64,000 bases of DNA from Microcoleus sp036705565 (GCA_036705565.1 JAUBUY010000015.1); one strand, 5' to 3'. Shown: positions 32,997-42,753, counted from the first letter of the stretch. Made by a program: numbers and translations. Notes: a model not told the origin generated them from the sequence alone.

Positions 32997-33075
32997 GGCC
33001 GCAACAGCTTATTAGTAAGGTGCGCGGCCCTGCACACCTACTCGAACAACCACAATAAAATTGGTTTGCAGCATC

Positions 33076-33115
33076 GGAATGCAAGTCCTCATAAAAATCA
33101 GAGGACTTGCATTCC
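33076..33115. repeat. Perfect 15-bp hairpin GGAATGCAAGTCCTC
   Basis: GGAATGCAAGTCCTC (33076-33090) pairs with GAGGACTTGCATTCC (33101-33115) over a 10-base loop. There is no T run on either side. Related to the AGTCCTCT hairpins at 53124-53175. Confidence 0.8.
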
Positions 33116-33143
33116 TCACTACAGACAACGGAAGTTAGTAGTT

Positions 33144-33270
33144 ATATCATGTCCGGTCGATTACCCGGATTCCTGTAGGGGCCCGTGAGCCAATAATATT
33201 TGCCAAAAACGGACAATCTCACAAACCCGCCCTGGCTTATGTATTATGGGCGATCCATCGGACATGATAT
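33144..33270. mobile_element. MITE family A, copy 2
   Basis: A 127-bp element with ends ATATCATGTCCGG and CGGACATGATAT and the core TGTAGGGGCCCGTGAGCCAA. It is a close relative of 10128-10253 and 59545-59672. The DNA between it and 33340 is unremarkable. Confidence 0.88.
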
Positions 33271-33340
33271 TAGCGAACAAGATTTTTTTAAAGAAAGTAG
33301 AATTAAAGATATTTGGTAGGGACAAAACAATGTTTTGTCC

Positions 33341-34726
33341 CTAGTCTATTGCGGGCAATGGAGAATTGCTGAATTCACCGCCGAAGCGCTGAATTAAACA
33401 CTCGGCAATTCTGGCTGCTGCACCGGGTTCTCCCATGCGGCGCCAGCCATTTTCAGCGATTAGCTGCAACCTGTCGGGGTCGCGGAGCAAAGACTGCACG
33501 GCACCGGCAACTTCGGCGGGATGTTTGACTAAAATTAATGACGGCCCTAACAGGCGACTTTGAGCTTCTGCAAAGGCGAAAGTAAATTGCGGGCCGTTTC
33601 CGGGAATGGCGATCGCCGGTTTTCCTAAACCTACAAATTGTTCTGTAGCGGTTCCGGCCATTGCTATTGCTAAATCGGCTTCGTACAAACAATCGTTAAA
33701 ACTTTGCTGAGTCAAAATCATCGTGGCATTTCTCTGCACAAATGTCAGGGGCAATAGCAAATTAGGAGATTCTTTCCGAATTTCTCGAGCGCTGGAAACA
33801 GGAGGTCGCAAAATACTTGCTTCTGGCCGCTGCGTTCTAGTTTCCCCGTCTTGTCGCCAGCCGAAAAATTCTAAACTAGGTCGCAAAGCTTCTAAGTTTA
33901 ACTCTGGAGAAATGGCTCCGAAAAATAACAATTTGCGATCGGCAAACAGCGATAAAATTCCGGCTACAGCCTCTACTATTAGCAGCCAATTAGCATAGGC
34001 TTCCGGCGCTCTAGAACCGGGAAGTAAGGTGATGATGAGCGATCGCTCGATTTCCCGAAACTCTGCGTCAGGGCCGTAAAAACCGGCGGGGTTTTCCGGT
34101 TCGAGTCCGTCCATCATCGGGTTTCCGAGATCGTAAGCGGGAATGCCCAGCTTTTGTAAGGTCTCGGCGGTGAGCGCGTCCCTGGCAAAAACGGCTCGAC
34201 AGCGCGATCGAGTCATCAACCAGCGCTCCCAAGGCAAATAAACCGATCGCGACCAATTCCACCCACCGCTTACCCTGGATTTGCGAGCCAGAGGCCCGTC
34301 CTCGTCCCGCAAATAATACTCGGACTTGGCAGTACCGACAAAGGCATAGGGCGCGCCGCTGAGCCAAGCAAACAGCAGCGGTACAATATCCCCGCAGGCT
34401 AAAATAACGCCGTCTTGATTCCCAGACTGTTTTTGGGTTCGCACCCAAGCGCGGATGGCTTTAAACTGAGCGATGGTCAACTGCAGCAGGCCGCCTTTGA
34501 CATCGCGCAAAAATTCCCTTCTGTCCATGTAAATAAAGCCGCCCGAAGGCATTCGCTGCACCGGGCCGATGATGCGGGCGTTTTCTAGTTGAGCGAAAGC
34601 TTGCCCTTCACCCACTAGCGGAAACACGGCTAATTCTGGCGGATGCGGGTGCTGTTGCAGTTCCTGCAAGATGCGAAGGGCGATCGCGTCTTCTCCGTGG
34701 CCGTTACTGAGGCAAAGTAATTTCAA
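33341..34726 (-). CDS. Lipid-A-disaccharide synthase-related protein (LpxB-like)
   Basis: A ~461-residue GT-B-type protein. It opens with KLLCLSNGHGEDAIALRIL, the cyanobacterial version of this family, and has LACGDIVPLLFAWLSGAPY, GTAKSEYYLRD, FARDALTAETLQKLG, GNPMMDGL, LLPGSRAPEAYANW, and a C-terminal AIAMAGTATEQFVGLGKPAI. It is not a standard LpxB and the acceptor is unknown. The start is uncertain. The TTG at 34726 has GAGAGAG upstream and gives the usual N-terminus, while the frame is open to 34831. It is a single-gene unit. Confidence 0.75.
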   Translation of the reverse strand: MKLLCLSNGHGEDAIALRILQELQQHPHPPELAVFPLVGEGQAFAQLENARIIGPVQRMPSGGFIYMDRREFLRDVKGGLLQLTIAQFKAIRAWVRTQKQSGNQDGVILACGDIVPLLFAWLSGAPYAFVGTAKSEYYLRDEDGPLARKSRVSGGWNWSRSVYLPWERWLMTRSRCRAVFARDALTAETLQKLGIPAYDLGNPMMDGLEPENPAGFYGPDAEFREIERSLIITLLPGSRAPEAYANWLLIVEAVAGILSLFADRKLLFFGAISPELNLEALRPSLEFFGWRQDGETRTQRPEASILRPPVSSAREIRKESPNLLLPLTFVQRNATMILTQQSFNDCLYEADLAIAMAGTATEQFVGLGKPAIAIPGNGPQFTFAFAEAQSRLLGPSLILVKHPAEVAGAVQSLLRDPDRLQLIAENGWRRMGEPGAAARIAECLIQRFGGEFSNSPLPAID

Positions 34727-34889
34727 TCCCAACTCTCTCAAAAACTGTCTCTGAATATATAGAAGCAAGATTAGCCCCAGGATGCAAGGTGGTAGAGCCG
34801 GATGTTGAAGTGAGTGGAGCGCCGATCGCACGAGTCCGGGACTTTTGGGTAAAATAGCAGATGAAACTCTATTTTATAGGTAAAATTGG

Positions 34890-35625
34890 ATGGTAGAAAC
34901 CCTGCCAAAATCTTTGACACTCCAAGAGTTTCTGAAGTTGCCAGAAACTCAACCAGCCAGCGAGTACATTGACGGTGAAATCATTCAAAAACCGATGCCT
35001 CAAGGCCAACATAGTGTCATTCAAGGCGAGTTGACAAGCGCTGCTAATGCTACTCTCAAACCTCAAAAGGTGGCGCGAGCATTTCCAGAACTACGGTGCA
35101 TTTTTGGCGGTCGAGCGATCGTTCCCGACGTGACAAGCGAATTTCTTCATGTGGTACCCGCCACGTGATTTATCTCGCGCAAGTCAATCCAAAATCTCAA
35201 ACTTGTGCGCTCGCGAAGTCGAAGTATCTAAAATCCTTGCGTCCCCCGAATTAATCTCGCGCAAGTCAATCCAAAATCTAAAATCTAAAATCTAAAATCG
35301 AATGACTGTATTCACTTGGGAACGCATTCCCCGTAAAGAAAATGGTGGTGTGGCAAATGTGTTTGCGATCGCCCCGGATTGGACAATTGAAATCCTCTCC
35401 CCCGACCAAAGCCAAACTAAAGTTACTAAAAATATTTTATATTGTCTCAAACATGGAACTCAAATCGGTTGGTTAATCGATCCAGAGGAGCGATCGGTTT
35501 TTGTATATCGGCCGACTCAATCAACGGAGGTGTTTGACGAACCGGAACAGTTATTGCCCGTGCCATCTTTTGCCATGGAATTGCAACTGACAGTAGGAGA
35601 ATTATTTGGTTGGCTATTAGAGTGA
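34890..35625 (+). pseudogene. Uma2 family (DUF820) gene split by a 172-bp repeat insertion
   Basis: The 5' part (34890-35132) encodes MVETLPKSLTLQEFLKLPET through FGGRAIVPDV. The 3' part (35305-35625) encodes TVFTWERIPRKENGG through GELFGWLLE. Removing 35133-35304 (172 bases) joins PDV to TVFTWERIP in the same frame and recreates a full-length Uma2 protein with the PDV and WTIEILSP active-site segments. TGAC at 35131-35134 and again at 35303-35306 would be the 4-bp target duplication. As it stands, the 5' frame stops within the insert at 35166-35168. The inserted DNA is a rearranged piece of dispersed repeat D. Confidence 0.85.
35135..35302. mobile_element. Inserted dispersed repeat D, rearranged copy
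   Basis: The 168-bp insert in the Uma2 gene has ATCTCGCGCAAGTCAATCCA twice (about 35170 and 35253), TACCCGCCACGTGATT and three TCTAAAA heptamers at its right end. It lacks the middle of the full copies at 18120 and 35695. Confidence 0.75.
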
Positions 35626-35658
35626 GATCGTGTCCGATCGAGCGATCGCACATGATAT
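35626..35658. mobile_element. MITE family A remnant (both ends, core deleted)
   Basis: GATCGTGTCCGATCGAGCGA then TCGCACATGATAT keeps a diverged left end and an intact right end of family A in 33 bases, starting one base after the Uma2 stop codon. Confidence 0.6.
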
Positions 35659-35694
35659 AACTACTGACCACTGACCACTGACTACTGACCGAAA

Positions 35695-35845
35695 GCATCC
35701 AGGATACCCGCCACGTGATTCATCCGTCCAGAAATAAAAAACCTGTATCCGATAAAGGAGCCGCCGAATTTATCTCGCGCAAGTCAATACTTCAATTCTT
35801 TAATCTAAAATCTAAAATCTAAAATCGCGCAATCGATTGACTACT
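35695..35845 (-). repeat. Dispersed repeat D, copy 2 (inverted relative to copy 1)
   Basis: Reverse complement of 18120-18265. It includes GCATCCAGGATACCCGCCAC, GTGATTCATCCGT, AAACCTGTATCCGATAAA, ATCTCGCGCAAGTCAATAC, the TCTAAAA heptamers and ATCGATTGAC. It ends three bases before the sensor-kinase stop codon. Confidence 0.88.
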
Positions 35846-35847
35846 GC

Positions 35848-38800
35848 CTACTGACCATCGATATATTGCTTTAAAATATTCCGAATTTGTTTGAGCTGAA
35901 ATCCCTTAGCAAGTTGGCGCAGCTTCGAGACAAACGGCATTAAATTAGGTTCTAAACTCTCCAGCTTAGCACTCTCATCAAAAATTTCTTCAATGTCGCC
36001 CATAGCTGCGAGTTTCAAAAGTTTTACTACCGACTCAGAAGCCGCAGGTAACAGAGAAGAATAAGCAGGAAAATCAGAGGCTGGTGACAAACTGGGAGGT
36101 TTGCGCTTTTTGTTTTCCGAAGATTCCCCATAAATCCATTCTAGTCCCAAACGCAGGCGCAACTGTTCCAAAAAGTGATTTGCTTCGATCGGTTTGGGAA
36201 GAAAAGCATCGTACCCTGCGAGGATGCTATCTTGCTGCGTAGCCTCGAAAACGCTAGCTGACATAGCGATTAACACAACATCTTTTACTTCCGGCAACTG
36301 CCGCAGTCTTCTTGCCGTTTCTAAGCCATCCATTACAGGCATCCGCAAGTCCATTAAAATGACATCCGGTTGAAATTCAACTGTTTTGTAGAGGCATTCT
36401 TGGCCGTTTTGGGCTTCTGCCACATCAAATCCTAAACGTCGCAGCAGCCTGGACAACAAATCGCGATTCTGTTGATTGTCATCCACTATTAACACCTTCC
36501 GCTTGTTGCCGATAAAACCGACCAGCCAGCGTTTTTCCTGCAAAGGAGACACCTCCAAGTACCGTTTAGCTGCTGGCAATTCTAAATCTACCCAAAAAGT
36601 GCTGCCTTTTCCCAAAGTGCTGTGGACGCGAATTTCGGCACCCATTAGTTTCGCTAATTTCTGGCTAATCGAGAGTCCGAGACCTGTACCTTCAACAAAT
36701 GTATTGCCTCCTACTTGGTGGAATGGCAAAAATATTTCTTCTAACTTGCTTTGCTCTATTCCCGTGCCGGTATCCTCGACTTGAAAGCGGATTTTTAAAG
36801 CGTGTTTGGCTGCGATCGGATTGTGGGAAAAGCGCATATAATTTTGTTTTAGTTCCGAGCTCAAAGTCGAGAACTCATAATTGTCTCCTTGCCCTCGACT
36901 CCAGGCCTCTGTGCCGACATAGCCGACTTTAAAAGTCACACCGCCGCTGTTAGTAAACTTAACCGCATTGCTGAGTAAATTTATGAGAATTTGGCGCAAT
37001 CTTTTTGGATCTACACGAACGCAGCTAGGGAGGGGAGAGACTTGTTCGTAATGGAATAAAATTTCTTTTTGCGAAGCTCGCATCTGAAAGAGATCTGCAA
37101 TGTTTTTCGTGAAATTTAGAAAATTCAACTCTTCCGGGTAGAGTTCCATTTTTCTAGCTTCAATTTTGGAAAGATCTAAAACATCGTCGATTAACATCAG
37201 CAGGTGTTGACCGCACTGTTGAATATTGCTGAGACTTTCTTGCTGATCTGAGCTTAAGTCTTTGTCGGTTTTGAGGATTTGAGCGTAACCTAAAACGCCG
37301 TTTAAAGGCGTGCGTAGTTCGTGGCTCATATTGGCCAGAAATTCGCTTTTGGCGCGGTTGGCGCTTTCAGCAGCTAATGCAGCTTGTTGGAGGGCAGATT
37401 CTGCAAGTTTGCGATCGACAATTTCCGTTTGTGCTTGTTGAAATAGCGTCGATTGCTGAATCGCGATCGCCAATTGCACGCACAATTGCCGGAGAGATTC
37501 TATTTCTGAGGAATCCCAGGGACGGGGGCCCCTGCAATCCTGGGCTATCAGCAGTCCCCAGAGCTGATTTTCTGCCGTCGGTTGGGTCTGGGAAATGCTT
37601 TCTCGTGCTTTTAAAATTGGTACTATTAAGTTAGCTTTTACTTCAATTTTTTCGAGAAATTTCATGTGGCATTCCGTCAAATTTTCCCGGTAAATATCTT
37701 CCATTGATCTAATACCGCCTTGCTGATAAACTTCAACAAATTTCTCTTTAAAACAGCCATCAATATTGTTAAAATTTAGCAGCGAAATTCTATCTTTTGC
37801 CACGGATTCCACAACAACAAAGCCGCTCCAGTCGGGATTAAAGCGGTAAATAACTGTGCGGTCTGTTTGCAAAAATTGCCGCACTTGTTTGACAGCAGTT
37901 GTCAGGACTTCTTCTAAATTTAGGGAGGAGCGAATGCGATCGAGCATAGCAACTACTAGCCGTTCTCGCCTTAATTGCTGCTGCAGTGCCATCTCCGCTT
38001 GTTTGCGTTCGGTGATGTCGGTAATTACTCCCACTAACCCGATTAAATGACCAGTTTCATCTTTAATGCCGTCGGCGCGAAATAAAGTTGTTACCAGTTC
38101 GTTGTTTTTAGTGTTGATTTTGAGTTCGCCTTGCCAAGATTTGCCTTTACGGAGCGTTTTAAACATTTCTAGCAGCACTTTAGTTTGAGGATAAATTGCT
38201 GTTAATCCGCCTGCTGTGTTTAGTTCTTCTGCTGTGTAGCCGTACTGTTGAACAAAGGCTTGATTGTGGTAGAGCGATCGCCCTGTTAAGTCAGCAATGC
38301 CGATCGCATCGCTGGTGCTTTCCACCGCTTGAGTAACTCGCAGCAAATCTAATTCTGCTTGTTTGCGATCGCTAATATCAGTAATAGTGCCGATATAGCC
38401 TTTAATTTCCTGCTTGTCTCCGATTTCTGCAATTGCCTGACCGATCACCCAAATTACCCGACCGTCTGGACGCTGAAATCGGTATTCTGATTTAAAAGGA
38501 ATTGTATCAATAATTGAGCTATGCCATTCATTTTTTACCCGATCCACATCATCGGGATGTATGGCATTCATCCAGCCAATTTCTGCTGCTAATTCTGCGT
38601 TTAATCCCGTAATTTCGCTCCACCGTTGATTCACATAAAGACAATTTCCAAATGTGTCAGTGTGAAATATGCAAACTGGCGATGCTTCTGCTAAAGTTTG
38701 GTAGCGGCGCTGGCTCGATCGCAGGGCTGATTCTACCTGTTTTCTATTAGTTATATCGCGGACTATAGAAATAATTTCGCCACCGACAAGCATTGTCAGC

Positions 38801-41043
38801 GACAATTCTTGAGGAAACTTAGTACCGTCACTGCGCTGACCGATTGCTTCTATATTGCAGTACCCTTTTTGCAGAAGCATCGGCATTATTTGTAATTCAA
38901 AAAATATATTTTCTGCTTTGCTGTAGAGCATTTTCCATTTCTTCCCATACATTTCGCTAGGGCTAGCCAAGCCGTACATTTTGAGATAAGCTTCGTTGGA
39001 ATAAATACATTCTTTATTATTATTAAAAATAGCGATGCCGTCATAAGCAGCGGCCATTGCTACTGCTTGTCGCTGGAGTTGGGACTCTGCTTGTTTACGA
39101 GAGGTAATGTCGTGACCGACTGAGTAGATTAAACCTTCTTCGCTAAATGGCGATGCCGTCCACAGGAAGTATTTGTAAGAACCGTCTTTGCAGATGTAGC
39201 GGTTTTCAAAGGATATACTGGACGTACCCGCTATTAGTTTTGCTCCTTCGGCAGCAGTGACTTTTCGATCGTCTGGATGAACAAAATCGATCATTGGCTT
39301 GGCAAACAATTCACTAATACTGTACCCTAAAGCTGTTGACCAAGCTGGGTTTAAACGTTTAAAACGACCATCAAAACCTACAATACAAAGCAAGTCTAAG
39401 GAGATAGTGAAAAAACGATCGCGCTCTGTTTGTGCCTGCTTTAATTCAGTGATATCCATCACTAAACCGTCCCAGAGAATATCGCCTTCGCTGCCAGATT
39501 TGCTTTCATTAGTGAGCCTTTCTGGTCTCGCAGCTCCTTGCAGCCACTTAACTTTTCCAGATGGCAAAGTCTGTCGCCACTGCTGCTGCCAAGGTTCCAG
39601 CGTAGTGGCTGAAATTGCCATTGATGCTTTTAAATCTAAGAGGTCGTCTGGGTGAATTCCATTGGAAATCAGTTCCGCATTTTGCTCTATTGCTTCTGCC
39701 TCTAATTCGTAGAGTTGGCTACTGCCTGAAGAAATGTAAGGGAAAGACATTTTTCCAGTTGCTGACATTCGTAATTGATAAATTATTCCCGGCAGGTTAG
39801 CTACCAATTTTTGAAAGCGAGCTTCGCTTTGTTCCAGGGCTTTTTGTTGCTGTCTGTATTCGGTAAAATCTCTAATTGTACCCACTATTACTTTACTGCC
39901 GTCTGCTATTTGGAAGACGCTTTTTTTGGTAGAAATTATGTGTTCTTTTCCGGCAGAGTCTGTGAAGCTTTCTTCGGTTTCCAAGCAGATACCCGTTGTC
40001 AATACTTCTTCATCTTTTGTCCAAAAAACAGCAGCTTCTGATGGGGGGAAAAAGTCATAATCTGATTTGCCGAGCAGTTCTTGCCGCGATTTGCCGACCA
40101 ACTGACAAAAAGCATCATTTAATATCATCCAGCGGTGTTGCTCGTCTTTGACAAAAATTGGGTCTGGCGTAGCATTTATGGTGTGGTTTAAAAATTCTTC
40201 TGATGCTCTCAGTTTGGCTTCGTAGCGGTAGCGATCGCTCACGTCCAACACTACTTCTATTATCCGGTCGATAGACCTGTCCAGGCGGCGGATGCAGCGC
40301 AGGGAAACTCGCGTGTGAACTATTTCGCCATTTTTTCTGAGCAACCTTTTGTCTAAGATGTAACCGTCGCTCCTACCTGCTAACATCTGAGAAAAATTTT
40401 CACAATTAGCCTCCAAATCTTCTGGATGAGTCAACTCTAGCCAATTATTTTGCACGAGTTCGTAGCGCTCATAGCCCAGCAAATTGCACAGGGCATCGTT
40501 AACTTCTATCCAGTGGCAATTTAGAGGAATTTCGCTGTCAATAATTGGAGCGATGATGGCAATGCCGATCAGGGAATTTTCCACCACCGAGCGATATTTT
40601 TCTTCACTTTTTCGCAAAGCATCTTGACTGTTTTGGCGTTCTATGGCGTAGCGGAGCGATCGAATTAACAGTTCGCTGTCGATTTTTCTTTTTACCAAAT
40701 AATCCTGTACGCCGACAGAAATCAACCGCAGGGCAAGTTCTTCGTCGTTTTGGGCGGTCAGAACTACGATCGGCACATTTACCCCGTACTCTTGTACCCG
40801 AGCAACCGTCTCGATTCCCCGACTATCTGGCAATGAAAGGTCTAATAAAATTATGTCAAAAGTTTCTTGATTCAATCGCTGCTGCGCTTCGCTGAGGCGC
40901 TCTACTTTCGTCAGCACTATACGCTGCGCGCCGCCTATTTCTGACAGCAAATCTTCAATCAGCTCAGCTTCATGAGGGTTGTCTTCTACTAACAGAACTT
41001 TAAAGCAGATAGGAGGCAAAGCTAAGTTAAAAACTGCTTTCAT
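35848..41043 (-). CDS. Multi-PAS hybrid sensor kinase with DXCF-type cyanobacteriochrome GAF
   Basis: A 1731-residue soluble signalling protein. Order: receiver (about 14-135, Asp in DIILLDLSLPD), seven PAS domains (about 145-1025, several ending in DITxRKQAE), GAF (about 1045-1200), His kinase dimerisation domain with FLANMSHELRTPLNG (about 1240), HATPase with an intact N-box and GTGLGLSIS, and a C-terminal receiver (about 1500-1615, VILMDLRMPVMDG). The GAF has the bilin-binding ECHMKFLEKIEVKANLIVPI with Cys1125-His. It also has DGCF at Cys1097, exactly 28 residues earlier, as in dual-cysteine DXCF cyanobacteriochromes. It is therefore a likely photoreceptor of the blue/green or blue/teal type (inferred from family). 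Confidence 0.9.
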   Translation of the reverse strand: MKAVFNLALPPICFKVLLVEDNPHEAELIEDLLSEIGGAQRIVLTKVERLSEAQQRLNQETFDIILLDLSLPDSRGIETVARVQEYGVNVPIVVLTAQNDEELALRLISVGVQDYLVKRKIDSELLIRSLRYAIERQNSQDALRKSEEKYRSVVENSLIGIAIIAPIIDSEIPLNCHWIEVNDALCNLLGYERYELVQNNWLELTHPEDLEANCENFSQMLAGRSDGYILDKRLLRKNGEIVHTRVSLRCIRRLDRSIDRIIEVVLDVSDRYRYEAKLRASEEFLNHTINATPDPIFVKDEQHRWMILNDAFCQLVGKSRQELLGKSDYDFFPPSEAAVFWTKDEEVLTTGICLETEESFTDSAGKEHIISTKKSVFQIADGSKVIVGTIRDFTEYRQQQKALEQSEARFQKLVANLPGIIYQLRMSATGKMSFPYISSGSSQLYELEAEAIEQNAELISNGIHPDDLLDLKASMAISATTLEPWQQQWRQTLPSGKVKWLQGAARPERLTNESKSGSEGDILWDGLVMDITELKQAQTERDRFFTISLDLLCIVGFDGRFKRLNPAWSTALGYSISELFAKPMIDFVHPDDRKVTAAEGAKLIAGTSSISFENRYICKDGSYKYFLWTASPFSEEGLIYSVGHDITSRKQAESQLQRQAVAMAAAYDGIAIFNNNKECIYSNEAYLKMYGLASPSEMYGKKWKMLYSKAENIFFELQIMPMLLQKGYCNIEAIGQRSDGTKFPQELSLTMLVGGEIISIVRDITNRKQVESALRSSQRRYQTLAEASPVCIFHTDTFGNCLYVNQRWSEITGLNAELAAEIGWMNAIHPDDVDRVKNEWHSSIIDTIPFKSEYRFQRPDGRVIWVIGQAIAEIGDKQEIKGYIGTITDISDRKQAELDLLRVTQAVESTSDAIGIADLTGRSLYHNQAFVQQYGYTAEELNTAGGLTAIYPQTKVLLEMFKTLRKGKSWQGELKINTKNNELVTTLFRADGIKDETGHLIGLVGVITDITERKQAEMALQQQLRRERLVVAMLDRIRSSLNLEEVLTTAVKQVRQFLQTDRTVIYRFNPDWSGFVVVESVAKDRISLLNFNNIDGCFKEKFVEVYQQGGIRSMEDIYRENLTECHMKFLEKIEVKANLIVPILKARESISQTQPTAENQLWGLLIAQDCRGPRPWDSSEIESLRQLCVQLAIAIQQSTLFQQAQTEIVDRKLAESALQQAALAAESANRAKSEFLANMSHELRTPLNGVLGYAQILKTDKDLSSDQQESLSNIQQCGQHLLMLIDDVLDLSKIEARKMELYPEELNFLNFTKNIADLFQMRASQKEILFHYEQVSPLPSCVRVDPKRLRQILINLLSNAVKFTNSGGVTFKVGYVGTEAWSRGQGDNYEFSTLSSELKQNYMRFSHNPIAAKHALKIRFQVEDTGTGIEQSKLEEIFLPFHQVGGNTFVEGTGLGLSISQKLAKLMGAEIRVHSTLGKGSTFWVDLELPAAKRYLEVSPLQEKRWLVGFIGNKRKVLIVDDNQQNRDLLSRLLRRLGFDVAEAQNGQECLYKTVEFQPDVILMDLRMPVMDGLETARRLRQLPEVKDVVLIAMSASVFEATQQDSILAGYDAFLPKPIEANHFLEQLRLRLGLEWIYGESSENKKRKPPSLSPASDFPAYSSLLPAASESVVKLLKLAAMGDIEEIFDESAKLESLEPNLMPFVSKLRQLAKGFQLKQIRNILKQYIDGQ

Positions 41044-41460
41044 AATATTTGTTAATCAAGAAAATATTAAAATAACTGGAATTTTACCTTTTATTTTCCG
41101 GGCAGTCATTCAATTCCACGTACACATACATCGATCGTCAGATTCGGGGAGGGTAAGCAATCTTTACAAATAATATGTTTAATAAGTAAAATTATATCAC
41201 GCACCAACTAGACTGTCAACGGAAAAGAAGTTTTATTCTAAATTGCCATTTATACCAATTAAAACAATGAATGCAACTGTAGCCCATATCCCCACCCCGA
41301 TACTCACACTCCTTACCAACAATTATTTAATGTTTTTATCTCCCCCTATTGTTTTTTTTGACTTCTACATTATATATTCGATGTAACACATTTTAAGGAT
41401 AGAGAAAGTGATTAATTTTGCCAAGATTATAGCTTATACATTGGCGAAACTATACCTCAA
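41044..41460. other. Intergenic, nothing recognised
   Basis: About 417 bases of AT-rich sequence between the two kinase genes, both on the minus strand. No coding frame, family repeat or terminator-like hairpin seen. Confidence 0.5.
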
Positions 41461-42753
41461 TTAAGCGAGAGTAAAGTAAAAAATTGAACCTTGCTCCGGT
41501 TCCGATTCCACCCAGATAGATCCGCCGTGAAGTTCCACAATTTTTTGACAAATTGCTAAACCAATACCAGTCCCAGAATATTCTCTTTGAGTGTGCAAGC
41601 GCTGAAAAATTTGAAAGATACGTGTTTGATGCTGTGGAGCAATCCCAATTCCATTATCTGAGACAGAAATTAACCAGTTTTCCTCCTGTTTGCAAGCGGT
41701 AATATGAACCACAGGCGTTGCATCGTGGCGATATTTAATCGCATTGCTGACTAAATTTTGAAATAGTTGTACGAGTTGAGAAATATCCCCCATTACCGCG
41801 GGTAATTCACTGTAGGTGACAACGGCTTTAGTCTCGCGGATCGCCCCTTGCAGGTTCGCGAGTGCTTGCTCGACTGCATGATTGCAATCTGTCAGTTGAA
41901 AAGGTTTCCGACTCCTGCCAACGCGGGAATATTCGAGTAAATCGTCAATTAAAGTTTGCATTCTGGTGCAGCCCTGAACGATATTGCCGATAAACTTACT
42001 ACCTTGGCTGTCGAGTTGGTCTTTGTAGCGTTTTTCTAAAAGTTGAGCGTAACTAGCAATGGTTGCTAAAGGCGCTTGCAAGTCATGAGAAGCCACATAA
42101 GCAAATTGTTCTAGTTCTGCATTTGAACGCGCCAATTCTTGGTTAGATTTTAATAGAGCAGATTCGGCGCGCTGGCGGTGGGATATCTCTTGCTGGAGTA
42201 CCAAATTTTGCTCTTGCAGAGCTTTTTCAACGGCGCGACGGGTGCTGATTTCTTGTTGCAAAATTTGGTTTTTCTCCTGAAGAGTTTTTTCCACTGCTAA
42301 TCGGCTCGTAATTTCTTCTTGCAGCAGCATATTTTGTTCTTTTAGCTGCTTTTGTAAATTCCGCAGGCTGAGGTGACTTTCGATGCGGGCCAGCACTTCT
42401 TCAAACTGAAATGGCTTGCTGATATAGTCAACAGCTCCCACAGCAAATGCGTTTACTTTGTCAAATACTTCATCTTTAGCGCTGATAAAAATTACCGGAA
42501 TTTCGCGAGTTTTAGGTTCTAATTTCAAATGCTGACAAACTTCGTAACCGTTCATTTCCGGCATCATTATGTCGAGCAAAATCAAATCTGGTGGATTAGA
42601 ATTGCACGCTCTCAAAGCCATTTTTCCGTTAATCACGCAGCGGGGGGTGTATCCTCTCTGAGTCAACATCGTAGACAACAGACGCAGGTTTTCTGCTGTA
42701 TCGTCTACTACTAAAATGTTTCCTAGTGGCGTCTCTGGTTGCTGATTGTTCAT
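41461..42753 (-). CDS. Receiver-coiled coil-histidine kinase
   Basis: A 430-residue soluble kinase. The receiver (12-130) has LILLDIMMPEMNGYEVC and Lys in ISKPF. A coiled coil (about 138-215) is built from three near-repeats around LLQEEITSRLAVEKTLQEKN, LQQEISTRRAVEKALQEQN and LQQEISHRQRAESALLKSN. The kinase core has SHDLQAPLATI (phospho-His), LVSNAIKY, VSDNGIGIAP and GTGIGLAIC, all intact. The HDLQAP form is that of bacteriophytochrome Cph1-type kinases. Upstream light or redox partners are not encoded in the protein. It follows the TPR-methyltransferase gene on the same strand, 181 bases away. Confidence 0.92.
   Translation of the reverse strand: MNNQQPETPLGNILVVDDTAENLRLLSTMLTQRGYTPRCVINGKMALRACNSNPPDLILLDIMMPEMNGYEVCQHLKLEPKTREIPVIFISAKDEVFDKVNAFAVGAVDYISKPFQFEEVLARIESHLSLRNLQKQLKEQNMLLQEEITSRLAVEKTLQEKNQILQQEISTRRAVEKALQEQNLVLQQEISHRQRAESALLKSNQELARSNAELEQFAYVASHDLQAPLATIASYAQLLEKRYKDQLDSQGSKFIGNIVQGCTRMQTLIDDLLEYSRVGRSRKPFQLTDCNHAVEQALANLQGAIRETKAVVTYSELPAVMGDISQLVQLFQNLVSNAIKYRHDATPVVHITACKQEENWLISVSDNGIGIAPQHQTRIFQIFQRLHTQREYSGTGIGLAICQKIVELHGGSIWVESEPEQGSIFYFTLA

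Noticed and set aside
32919..33188. 89-codon open frame
   Set aside because: It translates repeats (GRDARAPT-like from the GGGCGGGCGGGACGC block, and part of MITE A).
34080..34130. GGTTCGAGTCC resembling a tRNA T-arm
   Set aside because: It lies inside the LpxB-like coding sequence and no acceptor or anticodon arm can be formed around it.
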